DNA from: Chloroflexota bacterium
Lineage (GTDB): Bacteria > Chloroflexota > Dormibacteria > Dormibacterales > Dormibacteraceae
DNA: 7,052 nucleotides
Assembly (NCBI GenBank): GCA_005888075.1
Contig: VBKD01000027.1
Span: 1-7,052, forward strand
Direction of reading: 5' to 3'
Made by a program: the position numbers and the translations under genes. Under the pieces are notes generated by a model, which saw only the letters and a program-made list of their open reading frames with translations, had not been told where the DNA came from and ran no database searches. Below are positions 1 to 6,742 of this stretch, piece after piece; position 1 is the stretch's first letter; each line of letters starts with the position of its first letter.

Positions 1-1178
1 TAGCCGCCCCATGGATACGTGGCGCGATCGGGCGCTTGATGCAGCAGGGCGTCCACCGTGTAGAAGTGCGTGTATGCGTGCATCGAAAGCACGACGTTCG
101 GGTATGAGCTCAGCGGCGTGCCGAGGTGGGTTGGGAAATCTGTGATCTCACGAAGGTCGCCGGTGTCCAGAAAGATCAGATGGTGCAGGTCGTGAACGCC
201 CAGGTCGCGATAACCGCACGGAGCAGGCATAAAAAACCCGGTCCAGCAGGGGATCCCATCGTGCACGCCGGTGATCGCGTCGATCACGCGGCGATAGAAA
301 GGAAACAGCAGAAGGTCTTCAAAACCGGGGGGAAGGTTCCAACCAGGCCATGGCTCGTTGAAGACGCTGTATCCGGCCACCGTGCTGTCGTCCTTGAAGC
401 GGTTGGCTAGAAACGCCACGGCAGCGATGTATTCGTCCTGGATGCCGCCGCGGTCGTACCAGAAGTTGGTGGCCGCCTCGAACACCGTCGGGTTCAATTC
501 GCGCTGCTTTCCAAAAACGCGCGAAGGAAGCCCATCCGTGATCGTGGCCCATTTCGGTGCACCGCTCAGCTGCGAGAGGTCGACGTCAGTCCCGGCTCCG
601 ATATAACGCGAGTACGCGTTCTGGTGCATGTCGATGATCACGTACATGTCGCGCGCGCGAGCCCAGTCGACGACCTGGGCGACGCGCTCGACGTACATCG
701 AGTTGAAGCGTCCGCGCTCCGGCTCGAGCAGGCTCCATGAGATGGGGAGCCGCACCGAGTTGAAGCCGAGCTCGGCCATCTGCTGCACATCCCACGCGCA
801 CAGCGGGGGGTACTTGCTGGCGGGCGAGTTCGCGGGGCACGCGCCGTCGGCGTACGCGGCCGGGTCGATGGGGTAGAGGGCCGGCACGTCCGGCTGCGAT
901 TGGTTGGCGCCTGTCCAGAAGTCGATCAGGCTGGCTGGTATGGCGCCGTGGAGTAGGACCATCCGGCCTTGCTCGTCGGCGATGTACGGCAAACCACGCG
1001 CCGGGTGAGCGACGCGAAGCCACGGCAGCGCGCCGGTGGAGGCCGCCGAGGAAGGGGTGTGCGCCGCGCGCAACTTCGTGGCCAGCGAGACCGCGAGCTC
1101 GCCGGGATAGGTCAGGGCGGCGATCACGACGACGAGAACGACAAGTGCGATACGCGCGATCAGTACGCGGGCGATCAA
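1..1178 (-). CDS. Membrane-anchored glycoside hydrolase family 5 (endoglycoceramidase/cellulase-like), C-terminus cut by window edge
   Basis: The frame stays open over 392 codons to the left edge, so the C-terminus is missing. A likely retaining glycosidase acting outside the membrane. After a short basic start there is one hydrophobic span (about residues 5-22, rich in VLVVVIAAL), then a linker and a TIM-barrel-like domain. GH5 landmarks: GFNSVRLPISWSLLEPERG (barrel strand 2 region), VIIDMHQNAYSRY, FNEPWPGW with the acid/base Glu near residue 275, and SMHAYTHFY with the GH5 His-x-Tyr near 367. The nucleophile Glu should lie beyond the edge. DMHQ-x-x-YSRY and NEPWPG resemble bacterial endoglycoceramidases more than classic cellulases; substrate is inference. 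The start is uncertain: I chose TTG at 1178 because it overlaps the upstream stop as TTGA and keeps the whole hydrophobic span. No Shine-Dalgarno is visible. GTG at 1127 is an alternative. Last gene seen in the minus operon. Confidence 0.85.
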   Translation of the reverse strand, partial: MIARVLIARIALVVLVVVIAALTYPGELAVSLATKLRAAHTPSSAASTGALPWLRVAHPARGLPYIADEQGRMVLLHGAIPASLIDFWTGANQSQPDVPALYPIDPAAYADGACPANSPASKYPPLCAWDVQQMAELGFNSVRLPISWSLLEPERGRFNSMYVERVAQVVDWARARDMYVIIDMHQNAYSRYIGAGTDVDLSQLSGAPKWATITDGLPSRVFGKQRELNPTVFEAATNFWYDRGGIQDEYIAAVAFLANRFKDDSTVAGYSVFNEPWPGWNLPPGFEDLLLFPFYRRVIDAITGVHDGIPCWTGFFMPAPCGYRDLGVHDLHHLIFLDTGDLREITDFPTHLGTPLSSYPNVVLSMHAYTHFYTVDALLHQAPDRATYPWGG

Positions 1179-1402
1179 GACGCGATGAACCAGTACGCCG
1201 TCCCGATGATCAACGTGAGCAGACCGAGCGTGCCACCGATGAGCCCCGCCATCGCGGAACCGGCGCCCTTCAGCTCGCCTCCGGAAGCCCCGATCCGGCG
1301 AAGGGAGCGGGCGCCGCTCCAGATGGCGAATGGCGAGACGATTCCGAAAGGCAGAGCGAGCAGTCCGAGCACGAGTGCTCGGGTCGCCGCCCGGTCCCTC
1401 AT
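1175..1402 (-). CDS. Small two-span membrane protein, DUF4190-like
   Basis: A 75-aa protein of unknown function. It has two hydrophobic spans (about residues 8-27 and 48-72) joined by a basic, Gly-rich loop (GARSLRRIGASGGELKGAG). The order ALVLGLLALPFGIVSPFAIW, then a small basic loop with GxGxxxAG-like glycines, then AGLIGGTLGLL, resembles DUF4190 membrane domains. ATG at 1402 is preferred; an in-frame ATG at 1510 would add 36 Ser/Cys-rich residues overlapping the upstream gene and looks spurious. It starts 13 bp after the stop of the PLDc_N-like gene, and its TGA overlaps the TTG proposed for the GH5 gene, so co-translation is likely. Nothing in it points to a catalytic role. The family assignment is from memory of the pattern and is moderate; that it is a real membrane protein is more secure. 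Confidence 0.7.
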   Translation of the reverse strand: MRDRAATRALVLGLLALPFGIVSPFAIWSGARSLRRIGASGGELKGAGSAMAGLIGGTLGLLTLIIGTAYWFIAS

Positions 1403-1415
1403 GCGGCCGGGTTCA

Positions 1416-1604
1416 TCACCACAAACGTCCGCCGCCCAAGAGTATGTACAGGATGGGGCCGATGCCCCACACAAACGTGATGACGATCCACAGGAACTTC
1501 GAGAAACCACCCATATCGGTGCGATTGACGATGTTGATCACGCATAGGACCCATGCGACCGGGTGCAAAAAGATGGACACCAGGATCTCGCCTATGAGCT
1601 TCAT
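1416..1604 (-). CDS. Small membrane protein, PLDc_N-like
   Basis: A 62-aa protein with two predicted membrane spans (about residues 3-25 and 36-57). The C-terminal half, FLWIVITFVWGIGPILYILLG followed by a short basic tail, matches the pattern of the PLD-nuclease N-terminal (PLDc_N) domain: an aromatic/aliphatic helix, then G-P-x-x-Y-x-x-x-G. In cardiolipin synthases this domain precedes the catalytic part, but free-standing short versions are common in high-GC Gram-positives and have no defined function. ATG at 1604 lies 15 bp after the aminotransferase stop, with only a weak purine-rich site (AGGCG) before it, so translation is probably coupled to the gene ahead. The next gene starts 13 bp downstream. 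No catalytic HKD motif is present, so it is not itself a phospholipase. Confidence 0.72.
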   Translation of the reverse strand: MKLIGEILVSIFLHPVAWVLCVINIVNRTDMGGFSKFLWIVITFVWGIGPILYILLGGGRLW

Positions 1605-1619
1605 CGGATCGCCTGGCGC

Positions 1620-3031
1620 TCACACACGCCGCGCCGCCAGCGTGTTCAGCGGGCTGGCGATGCGCGGCCAGCCACCTGCCGGAGCAAACGTGCCGTCCTC
1701 GGCTTGCTCGTAGTCCGCTTTCATGCGGCCTCTCGCGATGTGCGTGACCGCATCGATGAAGCGCTCGACCTCTGGCTCGGTGTTGTAGGGCGCCAGGCTC
1801 GCGCGGACCGCTCCAGGCAGAGCCATGCGATGCCCTGAGGTCACCTCGTTCTCCACCGCGTTCACCGCGTCCTTGTTCATGCGCAGCAGGTGGAACACGT
1901 ATGGGTTGGCGCAAAAGCAGCCGTGCCTGACCGCGATGCCCCACTCATGGCTCAACGCGGCGGCCACGAGGCCGTGGTGCAGGCCATCGACCACGAAGCT
2001 GGCGAGGGCGAGCCGGTGATCACCAGCCGGGGATTCGGCGCCGCCCAGCACGCTGACGCCCGAGATCCCGCTCAGCGCCCGGAGAAGCTGCCGGCCGACG
2101 GCCGCCTCGTGGGCGAGCATCTCGTTGAAGCCGAGCTCGAGCAGTGTCTCTATGGCGACGCCCATGGCCACGGCGCCGATGACGTTCGGCGAGCCGGCCT
2201 CTTCGCGGTCTGGCAGGTCGGCCCATACGGTGTCGTCCCAGGTGACGATGCTGATTGCGCCTCCGCCCATCACCTCAGGCGCGCCGGAGAAGAAATCGCG
2301 CGGAGCGACCAGGATGCCCGCGCCGTAGGGCGCATACATCTTGTGGCCGGACAGCGAGACGAAATCGAGGTGACCGGGGTCGCCGGCCTCGCGCACATCG
2401 ATGCGGTGGTGTGGCGCCAGCTGAGCTGCGTCGACGGACACGCGAGCGCCATGCCGGTGGGCCAGCTCAGCGATCTCGTGGATGGGGGAGACGAAACCCG
2501 TGACGTTCGATGCGCCACACACGGCGACCAGGCCGATCTTTCCCTCGCTCGTCTCGAGCGCGTGCTCGATCGCGTCGAGGTCGATGTGGCCGTCGTCCGA
2601 CAGCCCGACCATCACATGACCGCTTCGGTGCCGCCATGGCAAGAGATCGGCATGGTGTTCCATCTCGGTGACGAGCACCTGCCGGCCGACGAGCCGGGCT
2701 TCTTCGGCCGCGATGCGGTTCAACGCGTCGGTCGTCCCCTTGACGAAAATCACCACCTGTGATTTTTCGTCGACACCCAGGAACTCGGAGACGCGATCAC
2801 GCGCCTGCTCGTAAGCCTCCGTCGAAAGGCGCGACTTTAACCCGTGCCGCGATGCACGCTCGAGTACATGTCCGAGAAACCCATGACGGCGTCGCGCACT
2901 CGGGTGAGGGGCGGAGTGCTCGCGGCGTTGTCAAAGTTGATCCCGGTCATGGTGCCGCCGCCCAGGATGGGCACCGGCAGGTCGACCCCGGCAAAGTGCT
3001 CGCGCCACTGGCCGGATTGGGTGGAAGTCAC
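1620..3031 (-). CDS. Class V PLP-dependent aminotransferase (cysteine desulfurase/selenocysteine lyase type) with apparent frameshift
   Basis: Probable PLP enzyme acting on cysteine or a related amino acid. If the frame is restored it is about 470 aa, a little longer than typical. Signatures in order: INFDNAAST near residue 30 (N-terminal class V motif), FVKGTTDALN, EMEHHADLLPW, GASNVTG, SVDAAQLAPHH with the cofactor Asp, SLSGHKMYAPYG with the PLP-binding Lys near residue 231, EAGSPN, and RHGCFCANPYV with a candidate catalytic Cys. The first 64 residues (GTG at 3031 down to 2840) end at TAA (2837-2839); the rest is one base out of register and open to 1620. Joining the frames at that point gives SSVHRGTG-LKSRLSTEAYEQ, just what the family predicts. 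Hence a sequencing error, a real disabling mutation or a recoding site. A fragment starting at GTG 2756 would lack about 92 residues. First gene of the minus operon; divergent from the PucR-type regulator. Exact substrate is not readable. Confidence 0.88.
2835..2845 (-). other. Frameshift point in the class V aminotransferase gene
   Basis: On the minus strand the first frame reads GGC-ACG-GGT-TAA and stops at 2839-2837. Re-reading the last T of GGT (a -1 step) gives TTA-AAG-TCG, and from there 28 codons lead without a stop into the catalytic frame. A single missing base in the GGG or TT run produces exactly the same picture. The conserved protein order on both sides shows where the two frames join. 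Whether the cell really makes the full protein cannot be told from one sequence. Confidence 0.85.
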
Positions 3032-3048
3032 TCTGCTGCCTAATCTAC

Positions 3049-3106
3049 CTCCCGCCGGGAAAAATCGATATGGCCTTCTCCCGCCGGGAAAAATCGATAT
3101 GGCCTT
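3049..3106. repeat. Perfect 29-bp tandem duplication with internal palindromes, in the divergent intergenic region
   Basis: Positions 3049-3077 and 3078-3106 are identical over all 29 bases and abut exactly. Each copy contains TCCCG-C-CGGGA (5-bp arms around one base), then an A-run and ATCGATAT, which holds the palindrome ATCGAT. The repeat lies 18-75 bp upstream of the aminotransferase GTG and about 100-150 bp upstream of the regulator's GTG, so it could hold operators or promoter parts for either gene. A third ATCGATA without the GC palindrome is at 3151-3157. I see no convincing -35/-10 pair in 3032-3202 on either strand. Confidence 0.9.
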
Positions 3107-3189
3107 GAATTGGTGTGGAGAACACTATCCAGGCGGGCCCTCATTGTGCTATCGATACGAGGGACGCCGGTGAAGGGAAAACGTAGCTT

Positions 3190-3195
3190 GGAGGG
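3190..3195 (+). promoter_or_regulatory. Shine-Dalgarno site deciding the start of the PucR-type regulator
   Basis: GGAGGG ends 7-8 bases before GTG at 3203, the usual spacing. The frame is open back to a TTG at 3110, but that longer start has no comparable site and would add 31 residues with no GAF similarity. Confidence 0.75.
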
Positions 3196-3202
3196 CGTGC
3201 AC

Positions 3203-4957
3203 GTGGCAGTAGGAGATTCGAGCTTGGCGGCTCGTGAGCTCAGCTTTCTTGTGCGGCTCGCACAGGCGGCGGCGTCCACGCAGCGGCCGGACGAGCTGCT
3301 GGAGCTGATCATTCGAGAGGCGACATCGGCGATCGGCACCGACGTGTGCTCCCTGTATCTGCTCGCCGGGCGCGAGCTTCTGCTGACCGCGACCAACGGC
3401 CTGAACGAGAACATGGTCGGCAAGGTCACGATGCCGGTCGGCGAGGGCATCACCGGCTGGGTCGCCGAGACACGGCGTCCGGCGGTGGTCGCCGACGTCA
3501 GCAAGGAGCCGCACTGGAAGTGGGTGCCGGGCCTTGACGAAGACCGGTTCCATTCCATGCTTTCGGTTCCCATCGAGTCCGGCCCGCGGCTGGTGGGCGT
3601 GCTCAACGTGCAGAGCACCGAGAAGCGAGATTTCAACTCGGCCGACATCGACTTCCTGCGCGCGATCGCCGGCCAGGTGGCGGGTGTGCTCGAACGCAGC
3701 GAGCTGCAGAGGCGAACTGAGATCCAGCTCGCCGAGATTCAGCTGTCCCACGACATCCATGAGCGGTTCACCAAGCTCTCCCTCGAGGGCGCTGGGATCC
3801 AGTCGATCCTCGAGGTCATCGGCTCGCTCGCCGGCGGCAGGGCAGCGCTTTACTCACCCGACGGCTATCGGGTGCGAGGCGTGGGCGAATCGACGGACGG
3901 CATGCCGCCGCGCATTCACATGCCGAATCCATTGGGGCAGGCTGGCGCGCGCGAGCTCCGCATCACGGCCGGCCGTCCCCCCAAACCCCTCGATGTCGTT
4001 CCGGTTCGTGCGGGCGCCGAGATGCTGGGCATGCTCGCGGTCGGTGTCGAAGAGAACACCGTCGACTCGGACGGCCGGCGCCGTGCGCTGGAGCACGGGT
4101 CGACGGTCCTGGCACTCGAGATGTCCAAGGACAGGGCAGCCGCCGAGGTCGAACGCCGGCTGCGAGGCGACCTGGTCGAAGAGCTGCTCGCGGGTGGGCT
4201 CGACTCAGACGAGGCCGAGAGGCTCGCCCGTCAGGCGGAGCGTCTCGGACGCCGGCTGCCCCAGCGAGCCTGGGTGATCGTGCTCGAACCGGACGACGAC
4301 AAGACGGAGGCCGCGCTTGCCGCGCGAGGCCAGCAGGACAGGCTGGACACGGCGCTGAGCGGGTTGATCCGTTCCCGCCTCCCCGGGGCGCTCACTCTCG
4401 TTCGGTCGTCGTCGGCCGTCTTTCTCGTCCCGGATGAGCTCGCCACCGACCTTGCCGGGGTGGAAAAGATTGCCTCCCAGATCCAGACGGCCGCGGCCCC
4501 TGTCATGAAGCCAGGGACTGCGTCGGTGGGGATCGGGAACATCGCCAACGGCGTTGGCGAGCTCGCCCGGTCGCACATCGAATCCAGGCAGGCATTGCGG
4601 CTCACGCGGCGCGCCGGCGGACGGGCCAAGGTCGCGTCGTATCGCTCCCTGGGCGCGTTCCGCCTGCTGCTCGAGGTGCAGAGTCCCGATGCGCTCCGGC
4701 GGTTCGTCAACGAGCTGCTCGGCCCGCTCCTGCAGTACGCGCAGTCGCGCGATACGCCGCTGCTCGAGACGCTCGAAGCCCTGTCCGCATCTCGCTGGAT
4801 CCGCCGCGCCGCGGCTCGCCAGCTGCGCATCCACATCAACTCGATGACCTACCGCGTCGAGCGCATCGAGTCGCTCACGGGCCTGCAGCTCGACGACCCG
4901 GAAACGCGAGTGGCAATAAGCATCGCCCTCCGGGCCCGCGCCATGCTGGGGATGTAA
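3203..4957 (+). CDS. GAF-domain transcriptional regulator of the PucR/CdaR family
   Basis: A 584-aa soluble regulator. Residues about 12-165 form a GAF sensor domain (ELLELIIREATSAIGTDVCSLYLL, MPVGEGITGWVAETRRPAVVADV, LSVPIESGPRLVGVLNVQS, then the terminal helix FLRAIAGQVAGVLE). A linker/coiled helix follows at 165-195, then a second, poorly recognised sensor-like segment (about 195-310). RRLRGDLVEELLAGG near 318-332 opens the CdaR GGDEF-like region (to about 480). The C-terminus (about 505-580) is the PucR helix-turn-helix: LLETLEALSASRWIRRAAARQL, then INSMTYRVERIESLTGLQLDDP and a terminal helix. GTG at 3203 is chosen for its GGAGGG site. Family members sense small ligands and control catabolic genes; the ligand cannot be read here. 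It is divergent from the aminotransferase operon, which it may control (inference), and convergent with glnA. Confidence 0.92.
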   Translation: MAVGDSSLAARELSFLVRLAQAAASTQRPDELLELIIREATSAIGTDVCSLYLLAGRELLLTATNGLNENMVGKVTMPVGEGITGWVAETRRPAVVADVSKEPHWKWVPGLDEDRFHSMLSVPIESGPRLVGVLNVQSTEKRDFNSADIDFLRAIAGQVAGVLERSELQRRTEIQLAEIQLSHDIHERFTKLSLEGAGIQSILEVIGSLAGGRAALYSPDGYRVRGVGESTDGMPPRIHMPNPLGQAGARELRITAGRPPKPLDVVPVRAGAEMLGMLAVGVEENTVDSDGRRRALEHGSTVLALEMSKDRAAAEVERRLRGDLVEELLAGGLDSDEAERLARQAERLGRRLPQRAWVIVLEPDDDKTEAALAARGQQDRLDTALSGLIRSRLPGALTLVRSSSAVFLVPDELATDLAGVEKIASQIQTAAAPVMKPGTASVGIGNIANGVGELARSHIESRQALRLTRRAGGRAKVASYRSLGAFRLLLEVQSPDALRRFVNELLGPLLQYAQSRDTPLLETLEALSASRWIRRAAARQLRIHINSMTYRVERIESLTGLQLDDPETRVAISIALRARAMLGM

Positions 4958-5070
4958 GCCCAAGGGCCAGACCGGGTCGCTCGATTCGGCTCGTCTGGCG
5001 CCAGAAGCACGGAATATCACGGCTCGAAAGGCCCGCTTGGCGCCAGAAGTGCGGAATTGCGGGACAAAAG
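4958..5070. other. Convergent spacer before the terminator
   Basis: No coding frame is supported. It contains a 7-bp inverted repeat, GCCAGAC (4966-4972) with GTCTGGC (4993-4999), which could form a loose hairpin after the regulator's stop, and the two 20-bp direct repeats listed separately. No T-run follows the loose hairpin. Confidence 0.5.
4994..5057. repeat. Pair of imperfect 20-bp direct repeats (REP-like candidate)
   Basis: TGGCGCCAGAAGCACGGAAT at 4996-5015 and TGGCGCCAGAAGTGCGGAAT at 5038-5057 match at 18 of 20 positions and start 42 bp apart, about four helical turns. The first sits in the perfect 12-bp palindrome TCTGGCGCCAGA (4994-5005); the second keeps the 8-bp core TGGCGCCA. They lie downstream of both flanking genes, so a dispersed intergenic repeat is likelier than an operator. 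No other copy is seen in this window. Confidence 0.8.
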
Positions 5071-5100
5071 AAAAGACCCCGGAACGACCCGGGGCCTTTT
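5071..5100. terminator. Bidirectional intrinsic terminator between the PucR-type regulator and glnA
   Basis: The stem is AAAAG-A-CCCCGG, loop AACGAC, then CCGGGG-C-CTTTT: 11 pairs with one A/C mismatch. On the plus strand the arm ends in CTTTT with a further TTTT at 5104-5107. On the minus strand the hairpin is followed by TCTTTTCTTTTGT-like T-rich sequence. It starts 11 bp after the glnA stop and lies 113 bp after the regulator's stop, so it can end transcripts from both. Confidence 0.9.
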
Positions 5101-5111
5101 ACGTTTTGGTC

Positions 5112-6557
5112 TTAGACGTCCGAGTAGAGCATGAACTCCCACGGGTGTGGTCGGAGAGCGATCGCGTCGACTTCCTTCTTTCGCTTGTAGTCGATCCAGG
5201 TGTCGATCACGTCCTGCGTGAACACGCCGCCCTCGACTAGGAACGCGTGGTCCTTCTCGAGCGCGTCCAGTGACTCGGCGAGCGAGCCGGGCACGGACTT
5301 GATCTTCGCCTTCTCATCGCCGTCGAGCTCGTAGATGTCCTTGTCGACGGGTTCTGGCGGAAGGATCTTGTTCTTGATGCCGTCGAGTCCCGCCATCAGG
5401 CAGGCCGAAAACGCGAGGTACGGGTTCGCCGCCGGGTCCGGTGAGCGGAACTCGATGCGCTTGGCCTTCGGGCTGGTCGAGTACATCGGGATGCGGACGC
5501 ACGCCGAGCGGTTGCGCTTCGAGTAGACCAGGTTGATCGGCGCCTCATAACCCGGCACGAGCCGGCGGTACGAGTTCGTGGTCGGCGCGCAGATCGCGAG
5601 CAGGGCGGCTGCATGCTTCAACAGGCCTCCGATGTAATAGATCGCCGTCTGGCTCAGGCCGGCGTAGCCCTTCGAGTCCGCGAACAGGTTCTCGTCCTCT
5701 TTCCACAGGCTCTGGTGCACGTGCATGCCGGAACCGTTGTCCTGGAAGAGAGGTTTGGGCATGAAGGTCGCGACGTAACCGTGCTGGGCCGCGACATTCT
5801 TGATCACGTACTTGTAGACCATCATCTTGTCGGCCATCTTGGTCAGAGAGTCGAACCGCATGTCGATCTCGGCCTGACCCGCGGTGCCGACCTCGTGGTG
5901 CTGCACCTCGACGCGCACCCCCGCCTCGATCAGCTTGAGCATGATCTCCGAGCGGAGGTCCTGCTGCTTGTCGATCGGCGGAACCGGGAAGTAGCCCTCC
6001 TTGTGCCGCGGGCGGAACGCCATGTTGGGCTCGGAGTTCTTGCCCGAGTTCCAGATGCCCTCTTCGGAGTCGATGTAGTAATAGCCGCTGTGGGCGTTCT
6101 GGTCGAAACGGAGAGAGTTGAACAGGTAGAACTCCGCCTCGGGTCCCCAGTAGCTCACGTCCGCGATGCCTGACTTGCGGAGATGCTCCTCAGCCTTCTT
6201 GGCGATGAAGCGCGGGTCGCGGCTGTATGGCTTGCGCGTGATCGGATCGATCACGTCGCAGATCAGGAACAGCGTCTTGTGTGAGAGGACCGGGTCGATC
6301 GTCGCCGACTCGGGGTCCGGGATGAGAAGCATGTCGCTCTCGTCGATCGACTGAAAGCCGCGGATGCTGGAGCCGTCGAATCCAAGCCCCTCCGTGAAGC
6401 TGTCCTCCTCGAGCTCCCCGAGCGGCAGGCTGAAGTGCTGCCACGTGCCGGGCAGGTCGATGAAGCGGACGTCGACGACCTCGACGCCATCAGCCTTCGC
6501 GCGCTCGAGCACCTCGCGCGGGCTGGTCTTGCTCGCGGATCTGGTCGTTACTGCCAT
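5112..6557 (-). CDS. glnA: Glutamine synthetase, type I-beta
   Basis: 481 aa, the usual length for GSI-beta. Cytosolic dodecamer making glutamine from glutamate, ammonia and ATP. Landmarks: EGLGFDGSSIRGFQSIDESDM (residues 56-76), WGPEAEFYLF (137-146, metal-binding Glu), HHEVGTAGQAE (220-230), KPLFQDNGSGMHVHQS (268-283), NSYRRLVPGYEAP (328-340), RIEFRSPDPAANPYLAF (367-383) and C-terminal RPHPWEF. Tyr409 in VDKDIYEL matches the tyrosine adenylylated by GlnE in GSI-beta, and the segment around 155-172 (SGYYYIDSEEGIWNSG) is the type-beta insertion, so adenylylation control is likely. The two positions after YEL are DG rather than the common PP. ATG at 6557 has GGGAGGG (6563-6569) five bases upstream; a longer frame from 6620 lacks family similarity. 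Transcription probably ends at the 5071-5100 terminator. All key motifs are intact. Confidence 0.98.
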   Translation of the reverse strand: MAVTTRSASKTSPREVLERAKADGVEVVDVRFIDLPGTWQHFSLPLGELEEDSFTEGLGFDGSSIRGFQSIDESDMLLIPDPESATIDPVLSHKTLFLICDVIDPITRKPYSRDPRFIAKKAEEHLRKSGIADVSYWGPEAEFYLFNSLRFDQNAHSGYYYIDSEEGIWNSGKNSEPNMAFRPRHKEGYFPVPPIDKQQDLRSEIMLKLIEAGVRVEVQHHEVGTAGQAEIDMRFDSLTKMADKMMVYKYVIKNVAAQHGYVATFMPKPLFQDNGSGMHVHQSLWKEDENLFADSKGYAGLSQTAIYYIGGLLKHAAALLAICAPTTNSYRRLVPGYEAPINLVYSKRNRSACVRIPMYSTSPKAKRIEFRSPDPAANPYLAFSACLMAGLDGIKNKILPPEPVDKDIYELDGDEKAKIKSVPGSLAESLDALEKDHAFLVEGGVFTQDVIDTWIDYKRKKEVDAIALRPHPWEFMLYSDV

Positions 6558-6605
6558 GAACACCCTCCCTGAATGGTGGAATTGACGGGCCCCAACTGAT
6601 CGTAG

Positions 6606-6661
6606 GCACGTGTGGAACACCAGATCACGTGCGCTTCACACATAAAACCCGGGCCCGGTTT
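6606..6661. promoter_or_regulatory. Cluster of palindromes upstream of glnA (possible operators)
   Basis: GCACGTG at 6606-6612 and CACGTGC at 6626-6632 form an inverted pair 13 bp apart, each around a CACGTG palindrome, with GTGT-GGA-ACAC overlapping between them. Farther upstream, AACCCGGGCCCGGTT (centre 6653/6654) has the perfect 10-bp core CCGGGCCCGG. They lie 49-105 bp before the glnA ATG, where control sites are expected. I find no convincing -35/-10 pair and no GlnR-type half-site spacing, so function is a guess. Confidence 0.4.
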
Positions 6662-6679
6662 CGTGACAGGACCACGGAA

Positions 6680-6700
6680 ACTTGTGTCCTCGACACGAGG
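6680..6700. promoter_or_regulatory. Palindromic motif ACTTGTGTC-N3-GACACG, copy 1, upstream of glnA
   Basis: Positions 6680-6697 on the plus strand read ACTTGTGTC-CTC-GACACG: a GTGTC/GACAC inverted repeat around three bases. A second copy with the same flanks lies at 6958-6975 on the other strand. Here a second palindrome, CCTCG-ACA-CGAGG (6688-6700), overlaps it, so as RNA the two stems would exclude each other. It lies about 125-140 bp upstream of glnA. Confidence 0.5.
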
Positions 6701-6742
6701 TGCCCGGCCAAGGCCAGACTCCGCGCGTCGCAGGTGGTAGAG

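Noticed and set aside
586..1023. Minus-strand open frame of 145 codons
   Set aside because: Out-of-register Arg-rich frame within the GH5 gene, which carries the catalytic motifs in another frame.
969..1547. Plus-strand open frame of 192 codons over the two small membrane genes
   Set aside because: Arg/Pro/Ser-rich translation without motif; the minus strand here has two consecutive genes with clear membrane spans and operon spacing.
2754..2756. GTG at 2756 as the genuine start of a shorter aminotransferase
   Set aside because: The product would lack about 92 residues including the INFDNAAST motif, and the missing part is present just upstream in the next frame.
1890..2762. Long plus-strand open frame (290 codons) opposite the aminotransferase
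   Set aside because: It is the antisense shadow of a GC-rich gene; the minus-strand frame has all PLP-enzyme signatures and this one has none.
4205..5020. Minus-strand open frame of 271 codons opposite the PucR-type regulator
   Set aside because: Antisense shadow; low-complexity Arg/Gly/Ala-rich translation with no family pattern, and it runs over the regulator's helix-turn-helix and stop.
5613..6173. Plus-strand open frame of 186 codons opposite glnA
   Set aside because: Antisense shadow of the strongly conserved glnA frame; Leu/Val/His-rich translation with no recognisable domain.
6558..6620. 21-residue N-terminal extension of glutamine synthetase
   Set aside because: The ATG at 6557 has a strong GGGAGGG site and fits family length; the extension overlaps palindromes and has no similarity to the family.
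6658..6668. GTCAC and GAAAC half-sites resembling an actinobacterial GlnR box
   Set aside because: The two half-sites abut with no 6-nt spacer and are not repeated, so they do not fit the consensus.
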